The position numbers and the translations under genes were made by a program. Below are positions 1-62,655 of a DNA stretch of 64,000 nt, piece by piece. Source of the DNA: Hepsetus odoe (Eukaryota; Chordata; Actinopteri; Characiformes; Hepsetidae); the NCBI GenBank assembly GCA_017165825.1, contig CM029380.1:5734256-5798255 (forward strand). Direction: 5' to 3'. The notes beneath the pieces are model-generated. The model worked only from the letters and a program-made list of their open reading frames with translations. It did no database searches and was not told the origin of the DNA. How positions within the stretch are numbered: position 1 is the stretch's first letter; each line of letters opens with the position of its first letter.

Positions 1-795
1 GGCAATGGGGATATTTACTGTTGTGCAAATAATTTGGTTTATTTTGAATGGTGTTATCTGACATTGAGGTGTTCAGCTCTGATCCTGGGGGGCTGATCTC
101 CAGCACAGTCTGATGATTGTCCTGATCAAACACATCTGGTTCTTCTCACCAGGTTGCCAGGTTTGGTAGAGCGATCCCTCCAGGACCAACACAGTAGGAG
201 ACCCCTGTCCTGCAAGATCAGCCAGCTGACATATTCATAAGCTCAGAAAAGTGACACAGAGGGTCAGTTATAGAAAGAAAAGTGTCTTTCCTGATCAAGC
301 CGATGGCTAACTACCTGTGGTCCAAATTTAACAGCACAATCATACTTTATTTCCCATTTAAAAAAATATTATTTCGTAAAAGTCTCCATGGTGCCATCTA
401 GTGACTGAAATCCATAACAACAAATAAAACGTTTCCTATTATTTGTCACTGAACACAACTTTGTTTTGTTTTCAAAGAAGAACTGCTTTTAACCTGAACT
501 TGATCAGATCTGTAGTATTTAAAATACGTGAGATCAGTTCCAAATAGTGACGGGTTAGAACAAGAAAACGTTCAGAAAGCTTTAGATCAAGAAAACGTTT
601 ATATTTTATTCCACAGATTAAACCAATAAATGAAGGATTATGCTTTGTAAATGTTTAATCAATTTGTAATTGTAGTTGTATGCATTATTGCAATGAGGAG
701 AAAACATGTTTTTATTATTTTTTTAATAATTGGGTACATTTTCCTGAATGCATTTCAGATTCACACACATGCAGCATTTTTAATTTATACTTATA
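1..795. other. Non-coding, AT-rich, with a weak MITE-like fragment
   Basis: No exon is recognised. Bases about 80-215 contain gatcctggggggct and, inverted at its far end, a diverged form of the same sequence (ccctccaggaccaacacag). This resembles a small non-autonomous DNA element common in fish, but I cannot prove it. The rest is AT-rich with no clear feature. Confidence 0.35.
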
Positions 796-1298
796 AGTCG
801 TCGTCTTCTTCTTTCGGCTGCTCCTGTTCTGGGGTCGCCATAGTGGGTCATCGCTTTCCATTTCTTCTTGTCCTCTGCATCTTCCAATCTTCCTCCTTTA
901 AACCATGTCCTCTCTCACCACGTCCATAAACCTCCTCTTTGGTCTTCCTCTTTTCTTCTTTCCTGGCAGCGCTATCTTCAGCATCCTCCTCCCAATATAA
1001 TCCTCGTCTCTCCTCTGGACACGTCCAAACCAACGCAGCCTTGTTTCTCTAACCTTGTCTCCAAGACGTCCAACCTGAGCTGTCCCTCTAATATACTCAT
1101 TTCTAATCCTGTCCATCCTCGTCACAACAAACGAAAATCTCAGCATCTTTAACTCTGATGGCTCCAGCTCCGCCTCCTGCCTTTTCGTCAGTGCCACCGT
1201 CTCCAACCCATACAACATAGCTGTTCTCACTACTGTCCTGTAAACCTTCCCTTTTACTCTAGCTGGTACGCGTCTGTCACAAATCACTCCAGCCACTT

Positions 1299-1562
1299 AG
1301 GGGCAGCGGTGGCCTAGCGGTTAGGGCGTTAGCCGCATGATCGGAGAATCGGGGGTTCAAACCCCTTCCCAATAGGTTGCCCTGAGGTACCCTTGAGCAA
1401 GGTACCGTCCCCATCACTGCTCCCCGGGCGCTTTCAATAGCTGCCCACTGCTGCACGGGTTTGAGTGTGCATGGGTTAAATGCAGAGGTCCAATTTCGTT
1501 GTGGTTCATGTGTGCTGTGCCGTGACCTCGCAATGACAAGGGTTGTCACTTTCACTTCACTT
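1299..1562 (+). mobile_element. tRNA-headed SINE, full-length copy inserted in LINE copy A
   Basis: The head ggggcagcggtggcctagcg contains an A-box-like tggcctagcgg (about 1311-1321) and a B-box-like ggttcaaacc (1354-1363). A core follows (gttgccctgaggtacccttg, then agcaaggtaccgtccccatc), and the tail is CACTTT-type. CACTT occurs on both sides (1294-1298 and 1558-1562) and may be the target-site duplication, though it overlaps the tail motif. The core resembles the central domain of fish V-SINE-type elements. This is the best-preserved copy in the window. Confidence 0.85.
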
Positions 1563-1629
1563 TTCTCCTCCCATTCCAACCGGCCTGCACTCTCTTCTTC
1601 ACCTCTCTTCCACACTCGCCGTTGCACTG

Positions 1630-1703
1630 AACCAGAGGTGCCAGAGGTGGGATTCTTGATCCAGAGGTCCGTAGGCAAGTGCCTTACCACTAGACCACCC
1701 ACC
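1630..1703 (-). mobile_element. Second tRNA-headed SINE fragment inside LINE copy A
   Basis: On the minus strand it reads ggtctagtggtaaggcactt and then a loop leading to ggatcaagaatccc, which looks like tRNA A- and B-box regions. It interrupts the LINE reading between VEVTKV and the following CNGECGREVKKR-type segment. Its head differs from the abundant CACTTT-tailed family. Boundaries are approximate. Confidence 0.55.
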
Positions 1704-1870
1704 TTTGTCACCTCTACTCTCTGCATCCTAATCACTCCACTGGGTTCCATCACCAGGTTTCCTTATCCTCCTTCTGCCTTCCAGATGTCACACCAAGCAC
1801 CTTTCTAGCTGTCTGTAGTTTCCCAGCAATCCAGGAGTTCTTCAACACCTCCCAGTACCCGGGTTCACTC

Positions 1871-1875
1871 CTGCC

Positions 1876-1909
<34 letters not shown>

Positions 1910-1911
1910 AA
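1871..1911. repeat. (AT)n loop between inverted LINE arms
   Basis: About 14 AT units (1879-1906) separate the inverted LINE fragments. They form the centre of an imperfect palindrome of roughly 1 kb. Confidence 0.8.
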
Positions 1912-2245
1912 TGTAAAGGTGGAGGAGTTTAAATACATGGGATCAACAGTTCAGTGTAACGGTGAGTGTGGAAGAGAGGTGAAGAAAAGAGTGCAGGCAG
2001 GTTGGAATGGGTTAAGAAGAGTGGCTGGAGTGATTTGTGACAGGACAGACAGGTACTCAGCGAGAGCAAAGGAAGTGTAAAGGAGATCCAGCTGTTGTAT
2101 GGGTTGGGACAATGGTACTGACGAAAGAGAGTGGAGGCAGCATGGATCTGGAGGTCAGAGTTAAAGATGCTGAGATTTTCAGTATTGGCAGGTGATTTGA
2201 GGATGGACAGGATTAGAAATGAGTATATTAGAGGGACAATGTTTA
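1912..2245 (+). mobile_element. RTE-like LINE fragment, copy B, inverted relative to copy A
   Basis: The plus strand reads VEEFKYMGSTVQCNGECGRE, VKKRVQAGWNGLRRVAGVIC and DRTDRYSARAKEV, followed by broken frames to gagtatattagagggacaat. It covers the same part of the element as copy A; for example, bases 2021-2041 are the reverse complement of 1276-1296. It is decayed. Confidence 0.8.
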
Positions 2246-2705
2246 TAATATAGACAAATGTTTATAATTAGAATTATAAATTATATAATATTATATAAAT
2301 AGAAGCTAAAACTGTACATGAAATCTGTATATATTCTAATGAGACCAATACTCTAATGAAAACGTGCTTTATTCATTTATATTCATGGTTTATGTTAAAT
2401 TTGCTTTATTTAGTTAGTTATATATTCAGACATTTAAAATACATTTCAGGTGAATGCACCAGAAACATCACTGATTTTCGATCTCTTATTATTAGTACAT
2501 GCGTCATCTGAGCAAGAAGTATTAGTTGTGACAGCGGTGGTGTGTTTAGCTTTGAGAACGTTTGTGGATTCGCCTACAGTCTGAGGAGCCGCTTTAAATA
2601 AAAATGTTTGGACTCGTTGCTTCACAGTGTGTGAGACACTTTCTTAAACGACTTTGTCTGGAAGGAGTGATGACATCTAGTGGTACTTGAGCGCCGGCAG
2701 CCGGT
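2246..2705. other. AT-rich spacer, nothing recognised
   Basis: It starts with a tract of TTATAATTA-type sequence and then ordinary unique-looking DNA. I searched it for trip4 exon 1 (an ATG followed by an FGLD-type motif before a donor) and did not find it. Confidence 0.5.
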
Positions 2706-5690
2706 TTTCACTTTCACCTTCACTTAGCCTTAATATCGCCTCTCACAGCTCCAACCTTCTACTCTTCAATCTCTCACAGCTCTAACCTTCACTTTCACAG
2801 CTCTCAACTCTCACTTCTCTCACAGCCCAACCTCACTTCTCACTCATGGCCTTCAACTCCTCACTCTCACTACAGCCCTCAACCTCACTCTCACTCTCAA
2901 GAGCCTCAACCCTCTCACTCTCGCTGCAGCCCTCCAACCCTCACTCGCACAGCTCTCAACCCTCACTCCTTCTACTCTCACAGTGCACCCTCAACCTCAC
3001 TTCCTCTCATCACTCCTACAGCCTCAACCTCACTCTCACTCCCAGCCCCTCAACTCCTCTACACCTCACAGCCCAACCTCACCTCCCACTCAGCCCCAAC
3101 TCCTCACCTCTCACTCAGCCTCAACCTCACTCACTCCTCACAGCCTCAACCCTCACTTCTTTACTCCCACAGCTCTCGTTGTCCTCTACCTTCACTACAG
3201 CTCAACCTTCACTCCTTCAATCCCTGCCAGCCTCAACCTCACTCTCTCACTCTCACAGCCCAACCACTTCACAGCCTCAACCTCACTTCTCACTCTCAGC
3301 CTCAACCTCACTCCCACAGCCTCAATCTCACCCACAGCCCTTAATCCTCACCCACAGCTCAACCTCACTTCTCACCACAGCCCCAATCTCACTCTCACAG
3401 CGCCTCAACCCTCACTCTCTCACTCTCACACCCCACAGCCTCAATCCTCACTCACAGGCCTCAACCTCACTCACAGCCTCAATCCTCACTCACAGCCTCA
3501 CCTCCTCACTTTCACTCACACTCACAGCCTCAATCACACCCACAGCCCCAACTCACTCAGCCTCAATCCTCACTCTCTCACAGCCTCAACCTCACTCCTT
3601 CTCACAGCCCTCAATCCTCACTCTCACAGCCCCCAACTCACTTCCTCTCACAGCTCAACCCCTCACTCTCTCTGCACTCACAGCCCTCAACCTCTCACTT
3701 TCTTACAGCCTCAGCTCCCTCACTCTCTACTACAGCCTTGCAATTCTCACTCTCACTCAGCCTCAATCCTCACCCTCTCACTCACACAGCCTCAACTCCT
3801 CACTTCCTCTCACTCTTCACACTCCACAGCTCTCAATCCTCACTTCACAGGCTCATAATCTCTACTTCTACAGCTCACCTCACTTTCACTGGGTTTCAAC
3901 CTCATTCTCTTCACTTCACACTTTGCAGCCTCAACCTCACTCATGCTCAACCTCACTTCTACTCTCACAGCTCTCAACCTCACTTCTCACAGCTTTCCCA
4001 ATCCCTACTTTCACACAGTCTCAAATCCCTCACTTCACAGCCTTCAACCTCACTTCTCAGCCTCATCTCCCTACTCTCACAGCTCAACTCACTTCTCAGC
4101 TAACTCTTCACTTCACAGCTCAATCCTCACTTCCCCTCTCACAGCTCAACTCTCACTTTTCACTTCCTTCACAGCTCCAATCTCACTCTGCAGCTCAACC
4201 TCACTCTCTTCACTCAGCCTTCAACCTCACTCTTCACTCACAGCTCAACCCTCACTCCAGCCTCAACCCCTACTTTCACCCACAGCCTCAACCTCATCAC
4301 TTCTAACTCTACAGCCTCAATCTCACTCCACAGCCAACCTCACACTCTCACAGCTCAATCTCACTTCCCCTCTTCACACAGCTCAACTCACTCTTCACAG
4401 CTCTCAACCTCACTCCTCACACAGCCAACCTCACTCTTCTCACAGCCTCAACCTCACTCTCACAGGCCTTCAACCTCACCTCTCACTCACTCACAGCCCC
4501 ATCACTACCTCTCACAGGCCTCAATCCCACTCACAGCCTCAACCTCACTTCTTCAGCCTCACACTCACAGCCTTCAACTCACTTCCCTCACAGCCTCAAC
4601 CCTCACTCTTCACTCCTCACACTCACAGCCTCAACCTCACTTTCACAGCCTCTGTAGCCTCTCACTCTCACCCCACAGCCTCAGCCAGCCTCACTTTCAC
4701 CTCACAGCCTCAATCCCCTTACTCTCTCTCACTCTCACACTCACAGCTCCCAATCTCACTCTCTCACTCACACTCACAGCCTCAACCACTCCTACACTCT
4801 CACAGCCTTCAACCCCTGGCCTCCCCACTCACCACAGCCTTCAATCCTCACTTCACAGCCTCAACTCACTTCTTCACAGCTCCTCAATCCTCACTCTTCT
4901 CACTGCTCAACCCCTCATTCACCACACTCACAGCGCCCAACCTCACTCTCACAGCCTTCAACTCCTCACTCTCTCACTTCCTACAGCCTCTCAACCCTTC
5001 ACTTCCTCACACACAGCCTCGTCCGCCTCACAGCCCCAACCTCCTCTCACAGCCTCAACCCTCACTCTCTCACAGCTTCAACCCTCACTCTCACAGCCTC
5101 AACCCTCACTCTCTCGAACTCTCACAGCCTCAACCCTCACTCTCTCACAGCCTCAACCCTCACTCTCTCACAGCCTCAACCCTCACTCTCACTCTCACTT
5201 TCTCACAGCCTCAACCTTCACTCTGTCACAGCCTCAACCTTCACTCTCTCACAGCCTCAACCTTCACTCTCTCACAGCCTCAGCCCTCACTCTCTCACAG
5301 CCTCAACCCTCACTCTCTCACTCACACAACCTTAACACTCACGCTCTCATTCTGTCAGTCTCAACATTCACTCACACATCCTCAACATTTACTCTCTCAA
5401 ACCCGCATCACCTCAACGTTCACTCTCACTCGCACACAGCCTCAACGTTCACTCAAATACCACTTCAATATTCACTCTCACAGAGCCTCAAAACTCACTC
5501 AAATACCACTTCAACAGTCACTCTCACAACCCGAACACTCATTTTCTCACTAACACAGCCTCAACATTCACTCTCTCAAACCCATATCACCTCAGCATTC
5601 ACTCTCCCACAGCCTCAACACTCAATCTCTCACACAATCTCAACATTTACGTTCTCACTTTTCACACTCACTGTCCACAGCTGATATTCA
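2706..5690 (+). repeat. 3-kb degenerate minisatellite, 23-bp unit cctcaaccctcactctctcacag, nearly G-free
   Basis: Direct reading shows endless variants of cacagcctcaaccctcact. Units are cleanest at about 5036-5320 and blur towards both ends. The + strand is C/T/A with very little G, so stop codons needing G are almost absent and all three + frames stay open for hundreds of codons (open frames up to 536 codons). Because 23 is not a multiple of 3, each frame yields the same Ser/Leu/His/Pro/Thr-rich periodicity of 23 residues. I see no coding evidence. It probably lies in trip4 intron 1, ending about 200 bp before exon 2. Confidence 0.93.
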
Positions 5691-5896
5691 GCCAGACACT
5701 GAGGCAGTCTGTCCTTTCAGGTTCTGAAGTTTATTAGCTAAAGGTTTCTGCTCCAGGGAGGTTTGGCTCATAAATCTGAGGCAGTGTCTTTTTCTAGAAC
5801 ATGGGTCTAGCAAGCTGTTGATTTGTTTTTGCCTTCTTGTGACTTGTCCTTACTTCCTTATCAACTGTACCACCCACTTGTCTTTCATTGTCCTAG
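5691..5896 (+). other. trip4: 3' end of trip4 intron 1
   Basis: About 200 bp of unique-looking sequence runs between the minisatellite and exon 2. It ends in a pyrimidine-rich tract and tcctag. No exon 1 is seen here. Confidence 0.7.
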
Positions 5897-57814
<51,918 letters not shown>

Positions 57815-58600
57815 CCTCAACAAAGCCATGTGGGGCAAAAGGCTAGAGGGACAGAATTTCCAGCCCGTGGAAGCCTTATGCCGACCATGTCATGCTGCAG
57901 CGGGACTCGACCTGGAACACTGCAACCCTGGGACATAGTGGCAGCCATAAATCTCAGACCGGAGATCTACAGTGTTCTGGCCGTAGCTTGGATTTTCAAT
58001 CATTCTGTATTGTGCTTTCCGCAGTAAAACTCGGGCCCTTAGCCTCTGTCTCTGTTTACAAAGAGATTGTAGATTAAAGCTGACCAAATTCAAAGATTTC
58101 AGTGCATTTATTTAACCAATTTTACCCAGTATTTCTGACAGCTGATATATCATTGCAAGCAGATTTCTGACTGAAAAAGTGGGTAGACTGAAGCCCGGGA
58201 GCCGCTTGACTGAGCATGGAATGTCCTGCTTTCTAAAGACCTGATTGTGCTGCAGAGCCATATTGGAGCTGCCCTCGTGATTTGGCCCACAATGGCTGTC
58301 AGAGACAGAGACACTTAGGTTTTGGACAAGCTCCCCTTAAAGTGATTGAGGAGCCTCTTCATGACACAAGCATCCCTGCACCAGAAAGAGCAAACAACGG
58401 TGCCAAATGACTCCCGGTAATGGCCATCTTTCTGGACAGGAACAATGGCACAAAAGCACAAGCTGTGAGTGATTTCTCCCTTGAGCCACCACTGGCCAAA
58501 GAGCTTCCAGTTTTTCTCCTGTAATCTCTTAACTCTCCTTCCTAAACCCATACCAAAAGGCTTCTTCTAATAAACGATCAGATGGAACGTCTGTTTTGTA
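57815..58600 (+). other. trip4: trip4 3' UTR (extent uncertain) with candidate poly(A) signals
   Basis: No further frame of interest follows the stop codon. ATTAAA at 58073-58078 and AATAAA at 58569-58574 are the candidate cleavage signals. The second is followed by a GT/T-rich stretch (about 58590-58620), as expected of a downstream element. The choice between them is inference. Confidence 0.5.
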
Positions 58601-60697
58601 TTTCTTCGTCTCTGTAAATACGCAGCAATGATGAGCTTTTCTCATTAGCAGTGAATATTGTGGCAAAGGAATGTAGTGACCATGCAATGCAATATTAGAA
58701 CTAATATTCGTAGATACGACTAATACATGGGAATTCTTTTTGCCTAATCAGACCCAGCAACCAGGAACAATGCAAAATACAAAAGGATCTTTTCACAGAT
58801 ACATGCAAAATTCTGTCCAGCAAAGCCATTGATACCAACGGCGAGACCTGCGGGTGTCTGCGGCTAGTCATGAAATCCAGCCAGGTGTTAAAGTCGAATT
58901 CACCGTGATGCGACTTTTTTTTTTTTTTTTAATCGCAGCATTCTTCCGCTTGTTTAAACAAACAGCACAGGCCATTAAATGCACAATTCAAGCGTGTGAA
59001 GGATCTAACTAGCTTGTGAAAAGGCCTGCTTTTGCATCTGAATGAGGAGGCAGTTAGAGAAAGGTCGAGGTTGTGGATGAAATAGCAGCGGCAGGTCTTC
59101 CTGTTCTTAGTCAGCAGTTCCCTCGCAGGCATTTCCCCCCCTCGCGCCTGCTGCTCAGCCTGCTTCAGTCTGTTAAACCTGAATAAAAGTCAGTGCAAAT
59201 GAGCAGACCTGTGGCTTTAGATGAGAGCCTGCTAGACAGACCGCCCGGGAATAAAGAGAACGACCTCCACCTAGAGCAGGACCTGGGAGGAGGAGCGTAA
59301 TGTCTCCCGTGGTTGTAAATGGTTATTGGTTCAGATAATGGATATTTGGACACCGTGAAAATCAGCAGATTGTGCTGCTTCGTTTAGATCCTCGTGAACA
59401 GAACTTATTAAATGCTCAGCAGAGATTTGGCTCTGAGCTGATTGCTTCCATCTAGTGTATAAATCAACGATCAAACAATCAAACCTTTTTCACGCCAGTG
59501 AGCCCTTAGGTAAAGTAACTGGCAATAAATGTCCATCTCCGTTCCACTGATATCCACTCCGATAAGACTGCGCTTTGGCCTGTTTTCAAGAAATCATTTC
59601 AGTCTATCGCTGTGCTGTGTCTATCTTTGTCCTGGCTTAGCTGGTTAATAAAGCCAGACTCAAAGGTGGATCCCAAAGACGGCTTAGAAATACTAGATTC
59701 CTTCGGTTTTGATGAGAAACGGTTCAATTGAGTTTATCGTATCCGCAGTCCATTCTTTAATCGTCAATGATTGAATAGACATAACTCTACAGAAAAGTAT
59801 GTGGGGACTTTTCGCCTTACGACACCCTCAATGCACCGCTTCGCTTTCAAAAAACACTTTTCCGTGTGGCGACTTTTAAAGACGTTTCTGAGGTCTGGTT
59901 CCTATTCACGCCACTGTGAACGATCCTGACTTTCTCCCGAATCGTATTAGACCACTTTGAATAGCTTTTCTAATCCTCGACCATATAGAGCATTTTGTAA
60001 AATGAGTGGAAATTTTCTTTCATTGGAAGCACTGGTAATTTCCCCTCCTTGCCCGTCATTTAAAGCACTTGTATGTCCTGCTGGTTGGCTTATCTTGAGT
60101 GAAAGCAAGTAGGGCTGTTTTAACCACACCGTAATCTGGAGTAATAGACCGACTCTCTTCTGAGTTTTTAAACTCCGACGCGCTACTCCTGAGCAACGTT
60201 TCTCCGGCCTTTATAAATTTGTAAAATAAACTCGGCACATAAAAGGAGGCTTGGCTGATTTGGAGCCTGAGAAGAAAGGATCTGCTGCCTGAAGGCGGCT
60301 CTGTTGGCCGTCACTCGGCTATGAATTTAGGGGTGTTCCTGCTATCGAGTTGCCAACCTGATTCTCCTCATGTATGTGAAAAGGGCTCAGCCTTGCTGGA
60401 GTTCTCTGTGGGAAAACAAGCCTCTTCATTTCTCTATCCAGCCCGAGCCCCGTCTCCGTTTGTTACCAAGATGATTCCTTTCAGTCGTCTCAAAGGCAAC
60501 ATTATCATATCCTAGTTGCCAGGGAAACCGGAACGGGAAAATCGCTTTTTTGTCAACTTACTTGGCACAAGAGGAACGAGAGGTTATCTGTGGGAACATA
60601 TGTCAAGTGCTGATGGAGTAACTCGAATCTATCATTTGAAGTTGTTTTGCTTTGACACACTTGAGCTACTGGACACGTTTTGCAAGAGGCCAGTTAC
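58600..60697. other. Intergenic, nothing recognised
   Basis: Unique-looking sequence downstream of trip4 with a T-run at 58915-58930. No exon or repeat family is recognised. Confidence 0.6.
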
Positions 60698-61078
60698 TGG
60701 GGCTGCACAATCAATCGCATTGATTATGATTTTGATGTTCATCGATTATAAAAATAATTATCATAAAACGATTAGTGGAGAGAACAGTTGAAGCTGAGGA
60801 CCCACAGGAGTGGTGGAGCTGATCCCAGAAGCTCCAAAAAAGTATGTTTGCGTTTCAGCCATTTTTTGAATTTGGTGTGAATTAGAAATATTTATCCATT
60901 CAGTGTATATAATTTTAAGTGTATTTCTTTTTTAGATTGTTCCAATTTGAATAAAGTTCAAAGAAAAAGAAAACAAGACATGTTAGACAGTGAGTCATAT
61001 TGTTAAATAAATAATCGTGATGTCAGTACTGACCAAAATAATCGAGATTGTGATTTTTACCATGAACGAGTAGCCCTA
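60698..61078. mobile_element. MITE of about 380 bp (ggggctgcac...tagcccta ends)
   Basis: The left end ggggctgcacaatcaatcgc and right end taccatgaacgagtagccct are diverged inverted copies. Inside, gattatgattttgatgttca is repeated inverted as aataatcgagattgtgattt. This matches a widespread fish non-autonomous element, probably hAT-like. Confidence 0.75.
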
Positions 61079-61299
61079 GCGGTTACAGTAGCTAAACGGA
61101 AAGCTCTTGTTCTTTCAGTTTCAGTACATCTTTGTTGTTTTTTTTGTTTTGTTTTTTTTCTCCCCTCAACCCAGTGCTTGTTTTATGGTCATCAAAAGTG
61201 ATTTTTTTACAGAAACAGCCTTTAAAACCTCTACTTTGAAGGCTTAAGCCTTGCCTGAGATAGGAATTACAAATGTATCAGCGTTTATTTATCTGTTTA

Positions 61300-62655
61300 A
61301 CAATATACACTTAAGAGAAATCACTTCTAGGAAAGACAGATTGGGTCAACACTGCCTTAATAATCCTTGGGAAGAGTGAAAAGTAATTTAGTCCATTGGA
61401 AATGTTTGTCAGCTAAAGATTACATTGCTCTTTAACCCCCCCAAACTGTTGTTATATTAGATACTGCATGATTTATTTAAAATTTCATAACAGCACACGA
61501 TTGCATTAAACAAGGACGAGCTGAGTGTGGCCTCAGATGTGAAGCTAAAGATATAATACGTTACAATGTGCACGTATTATAAAAGAAATCCCTTATGAAA
61601 TACAAACTGGCACAACGCTGTGTTGATAGTTAATGGACCTAGATTTAGTAATCTTACGCACAATTTAGTCCATTTAAGTTTGTCAGCTGATAAAATGGAA
61701 ATGAAGATCACTAACTGCTGTCGAATTAACACCACAATCTGGATCTGGAGCTCATGATGTTCATGTTTTATCATGTGTCTTAGTGTTTAATAGACCTTAG
61801 GCTTAAGTCTACTGAAGTTGAAATGGCTGATTGAGGATTATATTGCTCTTAAATTCCCCAAATTTGTAAATATAAGATCATTTATGAAAGAACTGCGACT
61901 GCAGCTCTTACAATTTGAAAACTGCCACAATAGCAATGACGTTACAGCAGGATAAAGTGTATTAAGCTGGATTTAACTAAAAGTGAAAGTGAAAGTGGCA
62001 ACCCTTGTCATTGCGAGGTCACAGCACTGCACACCATGAACCACAACGAAATTGGACCTCTGCTTTTAACCCATGCACACAAACACCGTGCAGCAGTGGG
62101 CAGCTATTGAAAGCACCCGGGGAGCAGTGACGGGGACGGTACCTTGCTCAGGGGTACGTGAGGGAATCGAACCCACAATCTTCCGATGCAGGGCCAACTC
62201 CCTAACCACTAGGTTAACACGTGTGCCGTGTGTGTCCAATTTATGACTCTAAGGGTGACAACATACACTTAAAAGAAATCACTCATAATATAATCTGGCT
62301 CAATCCAGTTTCCAGGTGTGACCACTGTTATGAAATAAATCCTGGGATCAACCCTGTCCTCATTTTTCTAGACCCAGGTTTAGTAACCTTAAATGTAGTT
62401 AATCTGTTTGTTAGTCAGCTGATAAAAAGTAAATGAAGCAAAGAAATGATCACTAACTGCCATCGAATGAAAACCAGTCTGGATCTGGATCGTATTGTCT
62501 TATACATGTGCTTTAGGATTTAATAGACCTAAGCTTAATAATCCTTGGCGTAATTTAAGTTTGTTGCTTTATTGGATGAAAATGAAGCACAGAAAGGATC
62601 GCTGTTTACTGGCAAACTGACACCACAGTGTGGATCTGCAGCTCCTGATCTCCAT
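61300..62655 (+). repeat. Degenerate tandem array, unit about 225-270 bp, interrupted by a SINE
   Basis: Recurring blocks are acttaaaagaaatcac (near 61308, 61575, 62262), tttagtaaycttaa (61645, 62379), aagtttgtcagctgataaaa (61675, 62405), gatcactaactgcyrtcgaa (61709, 62449), ctggatctgga (61738, 62480) and attgctctt (61425, 61843). Allowing for the 240-bp SINE, I see about four to five units, diverged to perhaps 70-80% by eye. The last unit runs directly into the CpG island. Confidence 0.7.
61980..62225 (-). mobile_element. SINE, CACTTT-tailed, reverse orientation, inserted in the tandem array
   Basis: On + it reads aagtgaaagtgaaagtggca, cattgcgaggtcacagcact, aattggacctctgcttttaa, gacggtaccttgctcagggg, gaatcgaacccacaatcttc and ccctaaccactagg. 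It is nearly full length, close in sequence to the copies at 1299 and 29468, so it is relatively young. Confidence 0.87.

Larger units (their letters stand above)
796..1870 (-). mobile_element. Degenerate RTE-like LINE (non-LTR retrotransposon) 3' fragment, copy A, internally deleted
   Basis: Read on the minus strand, the right end (about 1870-1750) gives KVLGVTSGRQKEDKETW, typical of the endonuclease-RT linker of fish RTE-like elements. It then jumps to RMQRVEVTKV and continues, after insertions, as GVICDRRVPARVKGKVYRTV, YGLETVALTKRQEAELE, TRMDRIRNEYIRGTAQVG, RLRWFGRVQRR and RPKRRFMDVVREDMV, the C-terminal part of the RT protein. Most of the RT core is missing, and stops and frameshifts are present, so it is dead. 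Two SINE-like insertions split it. The clade name is from memory. Confidence 0.85.

Noticed and set aside
898..1296. A 132-codon minus-strand gene
   Set aside because: It is the C-terminal part of a decayed LINE reverse transcriptase protein.
1300..1375. A tRNA gene at the SINE head (A and B box present)
   Set aside because: It is fused to a SINE core and CACTTT tail, the same structure repeats across the window, and I could not fold a proper cloverleaf.
1277..1753. A 158-codon minus-strand gene
   Set aside because: The frame runs through two SINE inserts in LINE copy A. Its pieces come from different repeats.
5036..5320. A CRISPR-like regular array
   Set aside because: The units are head-to-tail 23-bp copies with no unique spacers, in a vertebrate genome. 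It is a minisatellite.
2846..5553. Open frames of 486, 291 and 536 codons as a repetitive Ser/Leu/His/Pro-rich protein gene
   Set aside because: They overlap in several frames and arise from a 23-bp G-poor repeat. There is no start context, domain or frame preference.
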